NCBI GenBank assembly: GCA_963920525.1
Contig: OY986435.1
Span: forward strand, 220,378,899-220,442,898
DNA from: Dichetophora obliterata
Lineage: Eukaryota > Arthropoda > Insecta > Diptera > Sciomyzidae
DNA: 64,000 nucleotides
Direction of reading: 5' to 3'
Shown here: positions 1 through 10,787 of the stretch, in pieces
Numbering within the stretch: position 1 is the stretch's first letter
Layout: the number at the start of each line of letters is the position of its first letter
The notes under the pieces: generated by a model
Database searches by the model: none
What the model was told of the DNA's origin: nothing
Seen by the model: the letters and a program-made list of their open reading frames with translations, nothing else
Made by a program: the position numbers and the translations under genes

Positions 1-639
1 ACGCGGTTTGTTTTGTTTTCTTTTGTTTAACATTCGATGGTCGCAGCTCGTGAGAAAATAGGTAGCTGTCATAGCTACCTTATAGTCATTGTATCAAACA
101 AACAGAATATTCAAAAAAATAAATGACAGCTCAGAGAAATATACAGGTGCGACACCTGTGTTTCAAATTTTATAAAGGCTATATCACAATTTTATATGGA
201 TAGCAAAAATAATCCAATTTGTTATAGGATTATTATTTTTGTTTTTGCTTTGCATCAAAAAAAATAATCTGGATTATTTTGAAGTGAATGGAACGCAGCT
301 ATTGTTTTGTTCTCTCCTATCATGTGCATACCTACTCTCAGCATCGCTTACTGTGTAAGGTAGATGTCATCCGTGTCTTAGCGGCCATATCTGAAAAAAT
401 GTAATGAGTGGAAAAAGTGTCTGAGGCCTCGCAGCTACATTGTATATAAGAAATAAATAGTTACGTCATGTGTTCAATTACCAATGGGGTTGATATATTT
501 TGCATTCATCTGACGCATTGATATAAACCATCTAGCTGTCGTTGGAACTTATAGTTGATGGGCGTTTTGGTTCCTTCTAACTAACTCTAATGATATTTTT
601 TGAAATAGATTATAAATAAAAATGTATATCTATTTATAA
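1..639. other. AT-rich non-coding stretch
   Basis: I see no open frame with protein-like composition and no terminal repeats. The stretch holds homopolymer-rich sequence only. Confidence 0.5.
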
Positions 640-1115
640 ATAGGCGTAGGAAAAACAGTTCGGTACCATTTTCTCCCATGTTTCTCAACCGATTTGGATA
701 ATGTTTCTTTCAAATGAATAAGAAAAGGAAGAAGGAGTGCACCTCATACTTTTTGTGACCTATGACCTGAAATATGAGCGTTCAAAACAAGATGTACAGA
801 TATACAAAAAATATGGCAGACATCTCTGGTTGTCTCTTACGGACACCCTACAATAATAATTTTTTATGTAACATGTGCAAATATATATTTTTGTTGTAGA
901 ATTTATTACAAGCAGTAAATTTTGAAAAATTCCCGTTATTTTGACATCATAATGATGACGATGTCTCGGAAACTTTAGCTTTTCTCAGTAATTTTTTTCA
1001 GGAATTTTTGTAAAAAAGTCGTTGGTTAAAACTTAGCGGAAAACTGAAAATAAAAATATAGTAGTTTGTTATCTCCTTCTGTGCTCATCTGAAATATAAG
1101 TGATTTCATATCACA
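640..1115 (+). repeat. Dispersed non-coding repeat, family B, copy 1
   Basis: This block shares ordered landmarks with 3850-4292, 11938-12360 and 12785-13285. They are an 'aaacagttc' head, a 'gtgacctatgacctgaaatat' word, 'ttacggacaccctacaat', 'gcaaatatatatt', 'ttattttgacat' and 'cttttctcagta'. It has no coding frame. The family resembles a non-autonomous DNA transposon or Helitron-like repeat, but I could not define its ends. That the repeat exists is seen directly; its class is not known. Confidence 0.6.
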
Positions 1116-2108
1116 ACGTAGGTCGAAAGGTCACAGTAGGTCGAAAGGTCGAATTTTGACCACTGGTGATTTCTAGTATAAATAAATCTATGTATCTATG
1201 AAGGGCCGAAGTCAGAACTTACCCTTGGAAGGGGGTTTTTATTAAAATTTTTTTTACTCAAATGGAAAACAATTCCATTTGTACCCCTCTAAAAATAATC
1301 TTAGTTTTCTTATAACGCTTCGCAAAATATTTCAGTAATGATAGCCGCCAATGAGGTAAAATATTTTTAAAAAAAAACCTCAAACAATCATGTTTTCCTT
1401 AAATATATTGGCTAGAAAGATAATCTGTTAGATATTAAAAGCCGAAAAAAGCTCTTAAAATCTGCATCAAAAAATTTTAAAGTTTTGCAATAGCATTAAA
1501 GATAATGCTGTTTTTCGTGCCTTTATTGAATTTTTTTAAAAGTTTTTTCACTAAAATTGAAATAACTTCATTATTTCTAATGCGATCCTCACTTTCAAGA
1601 TATCGTTGAAAAGGTTTTGAGTGTTTGCATTCATGGCCAGAATGTCTAAAATTTATACATATTTAAGCTCAAATATTAATTATAAAATAAACACCTTCGG
1701 AGAAGAATGTATAAGAAATTGAAAAAAAAAAAACCAATAAAAACGTAAGTTACTTTAATTTTGAAAGTTATTCTGTGGAAATAAAATAAAAAATTATCAA
1801 AAATTAAGTCTTCTTTTTTTGCAAATAATACCATAACGTCCTGCTCTGTTACTGTGCGATCACTGTGTATGCTAAGGGATGCACATTTGTTCAAACGGAT
1901 CTCGCCCATTGAATGACGGAGGTATGTTTTAAGAAATTTTAGGGATCACATTTAACACATTTATCAAATAAATAAAATTTTAGAGACAGAAAAACTTAAA
2001 CACAAACTTCATAAATCTTAAAATCTAAAAATTCACAAAATTACTTAAACGCTTGACTTCAAACTTTTCCTCGGGTCAGAAGTCTAAAAAAAGTAACCAG
2101 GCTTAGAA
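1116..2108. other. AT-rich non-coding stretch
   Basis: A short tandem doublet, 'aggtcgaaaggtc', occurs near 1121-1150. Otherwise I see homopolymer runs and no gene-like frame. Confidence 0.45.
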
Positions 2109-2109
2109 C

Positions 2110-2442
2110 GTAGGTGGCAACCGTAGCCTAGTGGGTAGAGTGCGTGGCCCCTAAGCTAAAGAACCGCGGTGCCCGGGTTCAATTCCAGCTCAGACAGAAA
2201 GCTTTTTCAATTGAATTAATTTTTCTGTTCGGTCGTCACCTCTCTGCAGATAATGGCAAACCTCAGAGAGTAAAAATTGCCATGTAAAGCTTCTTGAGAA
2301 CATTAGCCGTTCGGAGTCGGCATTAAACACGTAGGTCCAGTTCTCGATCATTTGTGATCAATCATAATAACACGCACAACACAATTGATCAATAGAAGCT
2401 AGGTCAAAGTCCTTCCAAGGACTGAAATGGCCAGTTTATTTT
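2110..2442 (+). mobile_element. tRNA-derived SINE, copy 1
   Basis: The head is tRNA-like. An A box (TAGCCTAGTGG, 2124-2134) is followed by a B box (GGTTCAATTCC, 2176-2186) at tRNA spacing, as needed for an internal pol III promoter. The body continues with a central block, 'ccgttcggagtcggc' then 'aggtccagttctcgatc', and ends near 'aatggccagttta'. Two further copies lie on the minus strand at 29580-29903 and 53780-54121 and share the whole head-body-tail order, so the unit is a real mobile family of about 330 bp. It has no coding capacity; SINEs of this kind borrow a LINE's reverse transcriptase. From memory, the central block resembles one found in other insect SINEs. Confidence 0.85.
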
Positions 2443-3849
2443 TTTCTTAGGTTTAGACTCATATCTTTAATTGTAAATTTAATTGTTTTAAAACTCTTGA
2501 CTTTAAAAAAAGTTATAATGAAAGGGGCAGAAAAATGTATTTCATAAAAACATTTTCGTGCCGTAATTTACGAAGAGGATATGATGCAATGCCGCCATAA
2601 GCGGAGCTAAAGAAAACGCAGAACTTACAGTTAGCTCCATATCGAATATTTGGAGTAAGGCAACCAGCTCCAGCGACTAAACCAAGGATGCTGAAGTTAA
2701 AATTTTCGAAAGCCTCTCGAAGGAATATGAAAATCAGTTGTTGGATAAACTATACTTTAAAATCTTTCTAAGCGGTTCGAATTAGAAAAGTTTTTTCAGT
2801 AAACATGTGTATGTCATTCTTGATTGCTTTACTGTTGTCATCACTACCATCATCTGCAACTGCTAGTAATTTTGAATGTATCTCGTTTGATCCGATAAAT
2901 CACGATACATTTGTTTTCACTATGATTGTTTACACGAATCAACTTATAACAAATACTTTTGCACGTATACGCAACTTATGTATATGATTGAAGTTTTTTT
3001 AGAACATATTAGAGTGATTCAATTAAATAATTATTTAAATGCATTAATTTTAATTAAAATTTCGATCCTCTTGAAGGTTTGAACCCCGAAAACCACCTCC
3101 CTTGGCTACGGCCCTGTATCTTTGGTTACACAATGAATTTTTTTATATATATATATATTTATTTGAGATATTAATGTCACAATGCAATCATTCGCTGCTG
3201 ATTGACAGTCGCATTTTGTTGTTTGATTGACTGACTTGCTGTAACGTTGACTGCCATTTTATTCTTGTTCATTTTATATCTGCCGATTTAATGATTCAAT
3301 GCATGAGTGAAGTAGAAATAAACTTACAGTTGTCGTCACTATTGTTGTAAGTGTTCTTGTTATAATAGATTACTACTATTACTATTGAGAATTGAAAATT
3401 AACACTCAATTAAAGCTAAGCATTGAATTGAACGCATTTAGAGATAACAAAAAAAAACAAAAAAACTGAACTGAATTCCCAAAAGTCAGTCACAGCAAAT
3501 ATATTTTAGGCTTTCAACAATTCAATATAATTGAAAAAGTATCTTTACTGATGTTGTTACTTATAAGTAACAAGATAAATAATAAAAAATGCCTGTGTAT
3601 CGAGATTCAAAACTGACACAGAAAAATCGAAAGCGATTTCTTGTCGTACAGCTCAGTTTAATTTTCTCAACAATTGGCGGCTGGTGACACAGTGTTGCAA
3701 AATGATTCAATATATTGGGTTTGTTACGATTTTGAATCTGAAATTCGATTATCCGATATTATAGCAACATTTTGCAATATGTGTTACGCTTAAAAAAATA
3801 TAAGTCAATTGTCGGATTTAACTGAAAAATTTTTAAAACTGTAATCTTA
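2443..3849. other. Non-coding stretch with short inverted repeats
   Basis: A 60-codon frame at 2805-2987 has no family resemblance, and I do not call it. There is a TA microsatellite near 3146-3160. A small inverted pair (gtgttgcaaaatg / cattttgcaatat) lies around 3692-3785. Confidence 0.4.
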
Positions 3850-4292
3850 TATATTAATAGGCAAACATCAAATGTTGTCGTACACTTTTTCGATATTAAT
3901 TTTAGAATAAAGGCAATGAAACTTATATCCTTCGAAAGGTACTGCGCCCTATATGTGCAGAATCAATTTAGATTTTCAATTTATGACCTCTGACCCGAAA
4001 TATTAACGTTGCAATTTTGTATTATTTTTAGCAAGGAATCTCAGGGCTAGAAAAGGGTGAATGAGGCATCAAATGAAAGATCTGGCTGCACAGTGTGATA
4101 ACATTTTAGATTGGTGACCTTCGACCTGCAATATGAGCGTTAAAAGAGCATTTATTAACCTAAAGCTAAACTGTAACAGATGGAAGATTATAGAGTAAGA
4201 GAGAATTTTAGACATCGATAAGGTGTGAAAAAAATACTTCCGACATTTTGCGCTATCTGTTACGGATACCCTACAAAAAGCATTTTTTTATT
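3850..4292 (+). repeat. Family B repeat, copy 2, left part
   Basis: It carries the 'tgacct...gaaatat' and 'ttacggataccctaca' landmarks of family B. It stops near 4290 where LINE-1 begins. The rest of the family B sequence resumes at about 11938 with 'tgaatatatattgtgatgg', exactly where copy 3 (12785 onward) would continue. LINE-1 therefore sits inside this copy. Confidence 0.6.
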
Positions 4293-5179
4293 CAACAAGA
4301 GACTATCTTTACAACTATCTTTACAATATAGTTTGTTTAAAGTCAATGGTTATCGTTTATTCCGAAAGGATAGAGAGGAACATGCGGGTGGAGTGGCAAT
4401 TTTTGTACGAGAAAGCATTGAATGCAGACTTAAATTTAAATCCCCTGCTTATAACTCTATTAAGTTCATTTTTGTTGAGATCTTTTCCGACAGTGGCAAA
4501 GTGTTAGTCGGATGCATTTTTCGAAATACTACAAAATGTAATCTTGTCAAATGCAAATATTATTATTGGTGGTGATTTTAATAGCAATATTTTGACAGAA
4601 AATATATTAATTTATGGTATGGAAGCTTTAGGTTTAGCTTGTGTCAACTGTGACCTGCTCATTTACCAAAACGTCAAATACACTTTTAGATGTCTTCTTT
4701 GTAAATGACTCAAAAAGAGTACAGTCATGTGATCAAATTTCCGTACCTGTCTTTTCAAAACACAACTTAATATTTCTTTCCTACGATTTCGAACTGAATG
4801 CTAACCCTCAAATGTTTTTCTATCGTGATTTTAAAAGCATTGATTATGAGCAATTAGAGATACAACTTTCAAATGTAGATTGGAATGCTGTATACCACGT
4901 TGCATCGATTGAAGAGATGGTTACTTACTTTCAAACTAACATTCTTTATCTTTTCGAACAATTTGTCCCTCTTCGAAATAAAACAATTAAGCACAAGGCA
5001 CGACCTTGGTTTGATGCAAATATTAAACATAAAATTATAGAAAGGGACGCGCGTATATTCGTTGGAGACGATACAAAACACCGGATTTGCATAAAAAATA
5101 CCGAGATCTGAAAAACACCGTAACAAAAAGTATAAAAGAAGCAAAATTAAAATTTTGCACCGAGGTATTTAGTACAGCG
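4293..5179 (+). pseudogene. LINE-1 endonuclease domain and linker (broken)
   Basis: Two frames (4225-4575 and 4641-5111) together read as the end of an apurinic-like endonuclease (EEP fold). A 'FRKDREEHAGGVAIFVRES' block is followed by the 'PWFDANI' region typical of the linker before RT. In jockey-group LINEs this nuclease nicks the target to prime reverse transcription. A frameshift and stop near 4570-4640 separate the halves, so it is not functional. The first in-frame ATG of the upstream frame lies in flanking repeat, not in the LINE. The frame continues into 7054 once the Transib-like insertion and one CAGCG copy are set aside. Confidence 0.75.
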
Positions 5180-7048
5180 CACAGTGGGGTATTGAACCCT
5201 GAAAATTGTGATCAAATCACCTAGCAGACGGAGGGAATTTTTGACTTTATTTTTAAGTTAGAATGGGTCCAAAGATGAAAAAAAATTTCTGTCCGTCCGT
5301 CCATCTGTCCGTCTGTCTGTCTATCGACACAATTAAAGCCGTAATTTTGAAGCTATTGTAATGAAATTTGGTATTTAAGCTTGTTTCTAAAATATAAAGA
5401 TTAGAATCGAAAATGAACCAAATCGGATGAAAACCACGCCTGCCTCCCATACAAAGTGACTTTATTCAAAACGGTAATATCTCTTTAAATTCCACAAAAC
5501 TTCATATATCGATTTTTTTTGTATATAAGCTTTGACATTTAATATCCGCTTCAAGTATGAAATTCAACCACAATCGGATGAAAACCACGCCTACCTCCCA
5601 TACAAAGTGACTTTATTCAAAACGGTAATATCTCTTTAAATTCCACAAAACTTCATATATCGACTTTTTTTTGTATATGAGCTTTGATATTTAATATCCG
5701 CTTCAAGTATGAAATTCAACCAAATCGGATGAAAACCACGCCTACCTCCCATATAAAGTGGCTTTATGAAAACCGTAAAATTTCTTAAATTACTTACTTT
5801 TAATTTTTTTTTTTTGGTAACATATCACTTATATTTGTTGTTTCAAAAAAAAAAAAAATAGACTTCCACTGAATTCACAACTTTATGCTTACAAACGAGT
5901 ATGTACCTAAAAACACACATTTTATAAGCCTAGAAGGAAAAAAACATTAAAAATACGAACTGGGTTAATTGATAGCAAAAAGTGTGATTACTAATACTAA
6001 GAGTCAAGCCTCTTAGTAACGAAATTTATATTTTTTAGTTAACAAAGAATTAGAAAGTATAAAAAGCATCACAAAACCATTTACTTTATGGAACTTTATT
6101 TTTTTTCCTTAATATTAATGAAATACATATGCAATACAAAAATATTGCTATTCTATTACTATTCTACGGAATAGTGATATAAACCAAAATATTTCGTACT
6201 TTTACCCCTCTAATAAACAAACTGAAGCTACATCACTAACTGTTGACATTAATTATATTATTAAAAAAAAAAACATAAAAAAGCACTAACAAAAGCAACA
6301 TGAACACAGCAACGTACACACAGCACAGAGTACCTTTACCCTTCCAATAAACAAATAGTTGCTTCGCCACTTGTTGTTAACCTTTATTAATTTATAAAAA
6401 CAAAGAAAACAAAACAAATAAAAAATAACAGCAACAACAACAATAGTAACACTAACTTCATGTACACATTTCAAGTTTTCGACTATTACTTGCATATATG
6501 TATTTCAATTGCATGGGCATGAAAAAAAGCTTTTCTTAAAAATCGCAGAAAACTTGCAAACTTTTTTTTTTAAGTTATCACTAATATTTGTTGTAACAAA
6601 ACAAAAAACAGAGTTTCACTGAATTGAGTGGTATTCACAACTATATGCTTACATATGTACCTAAAAACACACATTTTATAAGACAGCACGAGAAAAAACA
6701 TTAAAAATACGAACAGACACTTTTTGTGCCAATATATTTCATTTGACGTTCCAAAAATACCTGAGGTATAAGGTTCCATTGCTCAAAGAATTTTACTTAT
6801 TTAATGTTTCAAGAAAAATCACTTGGAAATATAAAAATTTTTGTGTTTTTTCTATGCGCGCACCAAAAGTAAAGAAAACGTCAAATTTGCAATCGCAGTG
6901 CACGGATACCGTTGACTTTTTTTCAATTTTTCTTTCACATAGTGATGTAGTATTCTATTCTCTTTCGAACGATACCAATCATGGTTAGGTAGCTTCGATT
7001 TGATTTTTGTAATTAATCACACAAATTGGTATGAAATACCCCAATGTG
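5180..7048. mobile_element. Non-autonomous Transib-like element
   Basis: The 5' end (CACAGTGGGGTATT, 5180-5193) and 3' end (AATACCCCAATGTG, 7035-7048) are inverted repeats matching at 13 of 14 positions. The flanks carry a 5-bp duplication CAGCG (5175-5179 and 7049-7053). CACNNTG ends and GC-rich 5-bp duplications are hallmarks of Transib. Setting the element aside joins the LINE-1 reading frame without a shift, which independently supports these ends. I see no transposase frame inside. The interior holds family A tandem repeats, and a direct duplication whose halves lie near 5800-6000 and 6560-6720. Confidence 0.75.
5225..5780 (+). repeat. Family A ~150-bp tandem repeat
   Basis: A (TCCG/TCTG)n head at 5280-5325 leads into about three units of 149-152 bp. 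Each carries 'gaaaaccacgcctacctccc', 'aaaacggtaatatctcttta' and 'aaattccacaaaa'. Related blocks occur at 20660-21290, 29985-30290, 37780-38350 and, partly, 63180-63345. There is no coding frame. This copy lies inside the Transib-like element. Confidence 0.8.
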
Positions 7049-8366
7049 CAGCGGTAGGAAGCAAAAAAAACTGGCAGTACATACGCAACATAGGTTTAGG
7101 TAAGCAAACTATTGACAATAATGATAAAATTTATGTTGATTTATTGAATGAGATTTGATTTTGCAACTTATCAATTCCGGCAGTGACGTCAAATCACTAC
7201 GAAAATTTCTCCTCTGTTCTTCGCTCAAGTAACCGTCAGTCAGATGTCTTAAAAAGTTTTTCCGAACTAAAATCTAATGCGACTGGCTTTGATGGAATAC
7301 ATCCAAAATTTTTAAAAATTTAATTACCAAAATTATTACCGCACATAACACACATTATTAACACTATTCTGACTACTTCAACATTTCCGATCAGCTGAAA
7401 ATCCGCAAAAATAATAGCGATTCCGAAATCCAACAACGAGTTCAGACCAATAGCGATTCTTCCATAATTATCTGAGGTCTTAGAATCGATATTGAAAAAC
7501 CAAATAAATGTTTTTTTTTTAAGGAATGAGAACCTATGAGACAAACATAAGTTGTGTCATTGCTTTGTTGAAAGTAACAGCAGATATTCGCTTTAAATTA
7601 GATAGAAACGAAGTCACTTTGCTAACGTTCCTAGACCACTCCAAAGCTTTTGACTGCGTTGACCACTCCATTCTATGTGCTAAAATGGCAAAAATGTTTA
7701 ATTTTTCCGATACCGCAATAAAACTAATTGCAACTTATTTGAATGGAAGAACTCAGGCAGTCTGCTATAAACAATTACAATCTTGGCACCTTTGTCTTAC
7801 ACGAAGAGTACCACAAGGGTCTGTTCTCGGACCACTTCTATTTTCAATTTATATAAATGATCTCCCTACTGTTTTGGAGCATTTGTTAATTCACTTGTAT
7901 GCTGATGATGTTCAGCTTTATGCTAGCGCCCCGCTAATTGAAATAGCACAGTGTATCCATAAAACTAATAGAGATTTGAGTAATATTTTTCATTAGGCAC
8001 AAAAAAACGGTCTGAGCCTAAATGCGACGAGGTCGAAGTGCATAGTAATTTACAAAAAGCCACTAGACCTCTCTGAATTGCCAAAAATAGAAATGAATAA
8101 ATCCGAAATATTCTTCACTGATTCTGCAAAAAACCTGGGGTTAACATTTTATAAAACTTTTACGTGGAACAATCACATTAATATTACTATAGGTAAAGTG
8201 TACGGAATGCTACGCATACTTTGGACAACGCAGCACTTCACACTGCAAAACATTAGAATGCTTCTGGTTAAAACATATTCACTTCCCACACTTCCTTTAT
8301 GGGTGCGAAATCTTCGCTAATTGCGATAATGCCGCAAAACGCAAACTAAATGTTCTTTACAACAAC
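7049..8366 (+). pseudogene. LINE-1 reverse transcriptase (broken)
   Basis: The frame 7526-7996 shows the RT core: 'HSKAFDCVDHSIL' (first catalytic Asp), 'RVPQGSVLGPLLFSIYINDLP', then 'LYADDVQLYA' with the YADD box. Upstream, 7226-7320 reads 'SNATGFDGIHPKFLK' before a stop. Downstream, 8078-8320 reads the thumb region 'GKVYGMLRILW'. A frameshift lies near 8295. Stops at about 7320 and 7995 show it is dead. It is interrupted at 8366 and resumes at 11312. Confidence 0.85.
8354..8366. repeat. 13-bp target-site duplication of the RTE-like LINE (left)
   Basis: TCTTTACAACAAC recurs at 11312-11324 at the other edge of the antisense LINE. It marks the insertion into LINE-1. Confidence 0.8.
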
Positions 8367-8647
8367 TTACTTACTTACTTAGTTGGCGCTACAACCGTAT
8401 ATCGGTCTTGGCCTCATCTAAGAATTTGCGCCAGCCATTTCTGTCCTTCGCTTGCTGGCGCCAGTTGGAAACTCCAAGCTTCGTCAGGTTGTCCTCTACT
8501 TGGTCTTTCCAACGAAGATGCGGTCGTCCTCTTCTGCGTTGACCGCCGCTGGGTACCGAATCGAATGTTTTCTTCACTGGAGCATCGTCTTTCATGCGCT
8601 GAATATGGCCAAGCCAGCGAAGCCGCTCGATTTTAATGCGCTTGACT
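8367..8647 (-). pseudogene. RTE-like LINE C-terminal domain
   Basis: The minus-strand frame 8595-8389 reads 'GQRRRGRPHLRWKDQVEDN', a conserved C-terminal block of this insect LINE group, ending just before the tail. Just upstream, the same frame supplies 'KIERLRWLGHIQRMKDDAP' (to 8647). It then joins the 10800-11149 block in frame once the LOA insertion and one duplication copy are removed. Confidence 0.8.
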
Positions 8648-8659
8648 ATGTCGATGTCA

Positions 8660-10708
8660 AACTATATAAGAACTGAGATTCTGGAGAAGGCACCAATGCA
8701 CCCCTGTCAACACGCGTATAGGGCAGGCAGGTCTACAGAATCTGCTCTATACCAGTTGGCTAGCAACATCCAGTCAGCTTTCAAAAACAAAGAAACCGTA
8801 CTCTGTGCCTTTCTAGACATAGAGGGAGCCTTTGATAATACTTCTCACGAGGCTGTGAAGAAGTCTTTACACAAAAAAGGAGTAAATGATACGCTCAGCA
8901 GATGGATATGCCAAATGCTTAGCACTAGAACTGCAGAAACAAAAGTGGGCAACACCACTATAAGAATCAAAACAACAAAAGGCTGCCCACAAGGCGGAGT
9001 CCTTTCTCCACTGCTGTGGAGTCTTGTTGTGGACGAATTATTAACGATGCTAACCGAGAATGGCATAAAATGTCAGGGTTACGCAGACGACATCGCCTTA
9101 ATAGCGAGAGGGAAGTTCGAGGATACACTCTGTAACCTGATACAGAGAGGACTGTCAGTAACAAAGGAGTGGTGCAACACAGTGGGATTAAGTATCAACC
9201 CAGCGAAAACCACCATAGTACCTTTCACTAACAAAAGAAGCCTGCCAAACCTCCGAACAATGAGAATGGATGGCACTGAAATTCCCTTCAAAGGAGAAGT
9301 AAAGTATCTGGGACTTACACTAGATTCAAAGCTTCTCTGGAGAAGACATGCAGAGGTAACTATAAACAAAGCAACGCGAGCACTCATGGTATGTAGGAGC
9401 CTGGCGGGGAAAAGCTGGGGTTGTAACCCAACAATTCTCCGCTGGATGTATACCATGATGGTGAGACCCATCCTCACCTATGGTGCAATAGCATGGGCTG
9501 AGAGAACCAAGCTAACCACAATGAGGAATATGCTAACAAGGGTGCAGAGACTGGCCTGTGTATGCATCACAGGGGCCATGAGAACATGCCCTACTGCAGC
9601 ACTAGAAGTAATTCTGGACCTAACACCCTTACACCTTGTCATAGAGGGAGTAGCCAAGCGAACTCTGTTGTGCATTGCAAAAGAGGGGACAGGTTCAGGT
9701 AAAACTATCAGCAGTAGAGAGAAGGAGGATATTGCAAAGCACACTCCCTACATCGATCTACCAAGAGACGATATAGTAAAAAGGTATAACTTCGAAAAAC
9801 ACTTCGGAATTAAGCTTAGTACCAAGAAAGAGTGGGACAGCGAGATGATATCGCAGGTCAAGAAACCACACAGTATAGCATGGTATACAGATGGGTCCAA
9901 GACATTGGAAGGTATAGGCGCAGGGGTGTACGGGCCAAGAACCAAGCACTTTGAACCTATGGGGACAACACCCAGTATCTTCCAAGCGGAGATCCTAGCA
10001 ATACAGCTGTGTGCACAATTCAATCTAGACCGTAAATACAAAGGTCAGGATATAGTTGTGATGTCAGACAGCCAAGCAGCAATCAAAGCATTAGTTTCCT
10101 GTGAGATATCATCGAGAATAACATGGGAATGCCTAACAAAACTCAATGAACTAGGCAAGAATAACACTGTTACTATACTTTGGGTCCCAGGACACAAAGG
10201 AATACAGGGTAACGAAGAAGCCGATGGACTAGCACGACAGGGTGCAGCCACAAAATTTATAGGGCCAGAACCATTCTGCGGATTGGGCACACACTCTATA
10301 AAAGAAGAACTAAGAAGGGAGGAGAGGCATAAACGATCAAACCTTTGGAAAAGCCTCCCAAAGCTAAGACAATCCAAATTGCTCCTCAGAGATTTTAACA
10401 CTCGGAGAGCAAAATTGTGCATAAGCTTAGGCAAACCGAATCTTAGGATTCTAACGGGGTTCCTTACAGGACACTGTAAACTCAAATACCACCTGATGAA
10501 ATTGGGCATAGAGACCGATAGTAACTGCCGTTTCTGTGAAGAAGCAGAGGAGACTCCAATACACCTACTTACAAACTGCGACGCCGTGGCTCGCAGACGT
10601 AAACTAGCACTGGGGAATTATGAGCTGAGTCTAGAGCAGGTTTCATCCCTTGAACCTAAGAACATTCTCAAATTCATTAGAGAAATAGGGCTGGATGAAA
10701 TTCTGTAA
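8660..10708 (+). CDS. Reverse transcriptase-RNase H polyprotein, N-terminally truncated
   Basis: An uninterrupted frame of about 683 codons copies LINE RNA into DNA. RT motifs in order are 'FLDIEGAFDNTSH' (catalytic Asp), 'TKGCPQGGVLSPLLWSLVV' and 'GYADDIALIARG' (YADD). The RNase H domain follows, with 'AWYTDGSK', 'FQAEILAI', 'MSDSQAAIKAL' and 'GHKGIQGNEEADGLAR', so all four DEDD acidic residues are present. The end has a CCHC-like 'CRFCEEAEETPIHLLTNC'. An upstream ATG at 8636 belongs to the flanking RTE sequence, so the real start is lost with the missing 5' half (endonuclease and ORF1). There are no frameshifts, so this is probably a young insertion. A rearranged second copy lies at 36726-37535. 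Confidence 0.9.
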   Translation, partial: NYIRTEILEKAPMHPCQHAYRAGRSTESALYQLASNIQSAFKNKETVLCAFLDIEGAFDNTSHEAVKKSLHKKGVNDTLSRWICQMLSTRTAETKVGNTTIRIKTTKGCPQGGVLSPLLWSLVVDELLTMLTENGIKCQGYADDIALIARGKFEDTLCNLIQRGLSVTKEWCNTVGLSINPAKTTIVPFTNKRSLPNLRTMRMDGTEIPFKGEVKYLGLTLDSKLLWRRHAEVTINKATRALMVCRSLAGKSWGCNPTILRWMYTMMVRPILTYGAIAWAERTKLTTMRNMLTRVQRLACVCITGAMRTCPTAALEVILDLTPLHLVIEGVAKRTLLCIAKEGTGSGKTISSREKEDIAKHTPYIDLPRDDIVKRYNFEKHFGIKLSTKKEWDSEMISQVKKPHSIAWYTDGSKTLEGIGAGVYGPRTKHFEPMGTTPSIFQAEILAIQLCAQFNLDRKYKGQDIVVMSDSQAAIKALVSCEISSRITWECLTKLNELGKNNTVTILWVPGHKGIQGNEEADGLARQGAATKFIGPEPFCGLGTHSIKEELRREERHKRSNLWKSLPKLRQSKLLLRDFNTRRAKLCISLGKPNLRILTGFLTGHCKLKYHLMKLGIETDSNCRFCEEAEETPIHLLTNCDAVARRRKLALGNYELSLEQVSSLEPKNILKFIREIGLDEIL

Positions 10709-10787
10709 TCCGCAAACCCAGCGGAGCTTTGAGAAGGAGGTACAATAGATCTCATTTAGGTCGCAGTACGCATCTCCACCACACAAC
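8660..10787 (+). mobile_element. LOA/I-type LINE, 5'-truncated
   Basis: The element is bounded by a 12-bp target duplication ATGTCGATGTCA (8648-8659 and 10788-10799). It contains the last part of RT, an RNase H domain, a stop at 10706-10708 and an ~80-bp 3' UTR ending 'ccaccacacaac' without poly(A). It sits in plus orientation inside the antisense RTE-like fragment. RNase H after RT and the absence of poly(A) fit the I superfamily (LOA, I and relatives). The exact clade is inferred. Confidence 0.85.

Noticed and set aside
1676..1909. 77-codon minus frame
   Set aside because: Phe/Leu-rich translation of AT-rich DNA with no motif.
8636..8659. ATG start for the RT-RNase H frame
   Set aside because: These bases belong to the antisense RTE-like host sequence and the 12-bp duplication, so the ATG is accidental.
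8845..10509. Several long minus-strand frames under the LOA coding region
   Set aside because: Mirror frames of a strong coding sequence on the other strand; no independent motif.
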